Origin: Verrucomicrobiales bacterium
GTDB lineage: Bacteria; Verrucomicrobiota; Verrucomicrobiia; Limisphaerales; UBA1100
Assembly (NCBI GenBank): GCA_002724615.1
Contig: PBPF01000185.1
Coordinates: forward strand, 1 to 8,000
Direction of reading: 5' to 3'
DNA: 8,000 bases
This document shows positions 6,582 through 8,000 of the stretch, one piece after another. The first letter of the stretch is position 1; every line of letters begins with the position of its first letter. The translations under genes and the position numbers were made by a program. The notes under the pieces are model-generated. The model was given only the letters and a program-made list of their open reading frames with translations. It had not been told where the DNA came from and did no database searches.

Positions 6582-7282
6582 ACCGTCGCGGCGCAGCAAA
6601 GGTGGTGTTCGTGACAGGCACGGACACAGGGGTTGGCAAGACGGTTTTGACTGCACTCCTGTTGAGTCACCTGCGAGGGCAGGGGATTAATGCTTTGGCG
6701 GTGAAGCCGTTTGCTTCCGGAGGTCGTGACGATGCGCTTCTTCTACAGTCAATTTCCGGTGATGGGATAACGCTGGATGACGTAAACCCTTTCCACTTCA
6801 AAATGCCGGTCGCACCACTGATAGCTGCGCGCGAGGAAGGAGTTAACGTGCGGCGGAGCGAGGTCATAGGCTGGTTGCGCCGGGTGAGAGGAAAGTGTGA
6901 CGTGTTGCTGGTGGAGGGTGCTGGTGGGCTTTTAACGCCACTTGGTGAAAAGTATGACCTGTTGAATTTGGGACATACTTTCGATCCCAGTGTAATATTA
7001 GTGGCGCCCAACCGTTTAGGTGTCCTAAGCCAGACTCGGGCGGCAATGCAGTGTTTGCAGGCGGCTTCAGTGAAAAAAAAATCTGTGGTGCTTACCCCCT
7101 TGGGGATACGACGGAATGATGTGTCAATATTGACAAATTGCGCTGTATTGACTGAATTATTGCAAAAAACATCAATTTTTGAATTTCCAAGAATGGGTTC
7201 CAAAAATCGTGCGGCGGACAAGATTGGGGCATCGGCAAAAAAAATAAAAAAACTGCTTGCGGAGATTTGGGAATCTCTGTAG
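6578..7282 (+). CDS. bioD: ATP-dependent dethiobiotin synthetase BioD
   Basis: This 234-residue protein matches BioD, the cytoplasmic enzyme that closes the ureido ring of dethiobiotin from 7,8-diaminopelargonate, carbon dioxide and ATP, the penultimate biotin step. GTDTGVGKT at 14-22 is the BioD Walker A. KPFASGG (43-49) carries Lys43 and Ser47, equivalent to E. coli Lys37 and Ser41. VEGAGGLLTPL (112-122) holds the conserved Glu113, and ILVAPNRLGVLSQTRAAM (140-157) is the family's nucleotide-side segment. The start is GTG at 6578, overlapping the gspK stop (GTGA); no clear Shine-Dalgarno precedes it, so translation may depend on coupling. No other bio gene is present in the window. The last third is richer in A and T than the genes upstream and holds A-runs of 9, 8 and 7 bases (7073-7081, 7237-7244, 7246-7252), but the frame stays open to a normal C-terminus. 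Confidence 0.92.
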   Translation: MNRRGAAKVVFVTGTDTGVGKTVLTALLLSHLRGQGINALAVKPFASGGRDDALLLQSISGDGITLDDVNPFHFKMPVAPLIAAREEGVNVRRSEVIGWLRRVRGKCDVLLVEGAGGLLTPLGEKYDLLNLGHTFDPSVILVAPNRLGVLSQTRAAMQCLQAASVKKKSVVLTPLGIRRNDVSILTNCAVLTELLQKTSIFEFPRMGSKNRAADKIGASAKKIKKLLAEIWESL

Positions 7283-7299
7283 AAAGCGCCCAGCTTTTT
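7262..7299 (+). terminator. possible weak terminator at end of bioD
   Basis: Two short hairpins lie in tandem. GAGATT and AATCTC (7262-7267, 7272-7277) pair perfectly around TGGG inside the last bioD codons. AAAGC and GCTTT (7283-7287, 7293-7297) follow, running into a five-T stretch (7295-7299). The second stem has only two G-C pairs, so efficiency would be low. Confidence 0.35.
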
Positions 7300-7340
7300 G
7301 CGAACAGGGCTTGTCGACCCAAAATGGCAGGCCCGGCTGG

Positions 7341-7369
7341 TTGAGCGAGAGCTCGATTGGTCCTTGAAT
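7341..7369 (+). promoter_or_regulatory. candidate sigma70-type rRNA promoter
   Basis: TTGAGC (7341-7346) and TTGAAT (7364-7369) are 17 bases apart, each matching its consensus hexamer at four of six positions. Transcription would start near 7376, giving a leader of roughly 215 nt before 16S. The match is weak and rests partly on position. Confidence 0.25.
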
Positions 7370-7456
7370 CTGGGAGCCGATTTTAGAAACGAGAGTGAAT
7401 CGGTGACCGGTTTCTTTGTCTCTTTATAGGGATATGTGGCGATTGGGTCCGCCGGA

Positions 7457-7474
7457 GTTCTTTGAAAGTTGAAT
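7457..7474 (+). promoter_or_regulatory. boxA-like antitermination site in rRNA leader
   Basis: GTTCTTTGAAAGTTGAAT closely resembles the boxA core (TGTTCTTTGAAAACT) known from bacterial rRNA leaders and spacers, where Nus factors bind the transcript. It lies 116 bases before the 16S start. A second, weaker match, GTCTCTTTA, is at 7418-7426. Confidence 0.5.
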
Positions 7475-7589
7475 GGTGCGATTGTGCAAGAGCCTCTGAG
7501 CCATACTCCAGTTGGTGGGGCGTGGCTCGGGTTTAACTTGAAAGCATCAAAAATGGTAGTACGCCAGTTTTGATCGAACCAACGTATTT

Positions 7590-8000
<411 letters not shown>

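Larger units (their letters stand above)
7283..7589 (+). other. non-coding rRNA leader region
   Basis: This 307-nt stretch between bioD and 16S holds no supportable gene. It should contain the promoter and leader of the rRNA operon. Candidate promoter and boxA-like elements are listed separately. The first bases may act as a weak terminator for the upstream operon. No tRNA or direct repeat is visible. Confidence 0.7.

Noticed and set aside
5895..6656. 253-codon open frame on the - strand opposite gspK
   Set aside because: It lies wholly opposite the conserved GspK and BioD starts, is rich in Cys, His and Pro as antisense frames in G+C-rich genes often are, and shows no domain.
7538..7566. 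Promoter candidate TTGAAA directly before 16S
   Set aside because: At a 17-base spacing the -10 position reads ACGCCA, which does not resemble TATAAT, and it would leave almost no leader.

Overview
The window most likely comes from a member of the Verrucomicrobiota. The strongest evidence is the partial 16S rRNA gene at the right end. It carries ACACCTACGGGTGGCAGC at 7926-7943, the variant of the bacterial 338 site known as the EUB338-III target and typical of Verrucomicrobia, where most bacteria have ACTCCTACGGGAGGCAGC. The GTGGATAAGACATGCAAG block near the 16S start fits the same phylum, as do the Phe-Thr-Leu-hydrophobic-Glu prepilin signals with Ala or Ser at position -1. I cannot place it to genus.

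Layout, all on the + strand. (1) 40-1086: a Gfo/Idh/MocA-family oxidoreductase with a twin-arginine-like leader. (2) 1087-1203: a short intergenic gap. (3) 1204-7282: seven genes packed with 1-nt gaps or 1- to 4-nt overlaps, reading as one operon: larE, gspF, gspH-like, gspI-like, gspJ-like, gspK and bioD. (4) 7283-7589: a non-coding rRNA leader with weak promoter and boxA-like candidates. (5) 7590 to the window end: the first quarter or so of a 16S rRNA gene.

The operon core (F-H-I-J-K) encodes the inner-membrane platform protein and the four minor pseudopilins of a type II secretion system. GspK, I and J form the tip that primes the pseudopilus, and GspH sits beneath it. The usual neighbours are absent from the window: GspE (ATPase), GspD (secretin), GspG (major pseudopilin) and GspL/M (assembly platform). 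In their place the block is flanked by two unrelated metabolic genes. One is larE, a sulfur-transfer enzyme for the nickel-pincer cofactor of lactate racemase-type enzymes. The other is bioD, dethiobiotin synthetase.

The most unusual observation is the GspJ-like protein. After an ordinary pseudopilin region it continues into a consensus EF-hand calcium loop and then a 44-residue Gly-rich tail, giving 347 residues where GspJ is usually near 200. I see no CRISPR array, transposon, tRNA or phage gene, and nothing I could defend as a wholly new system.
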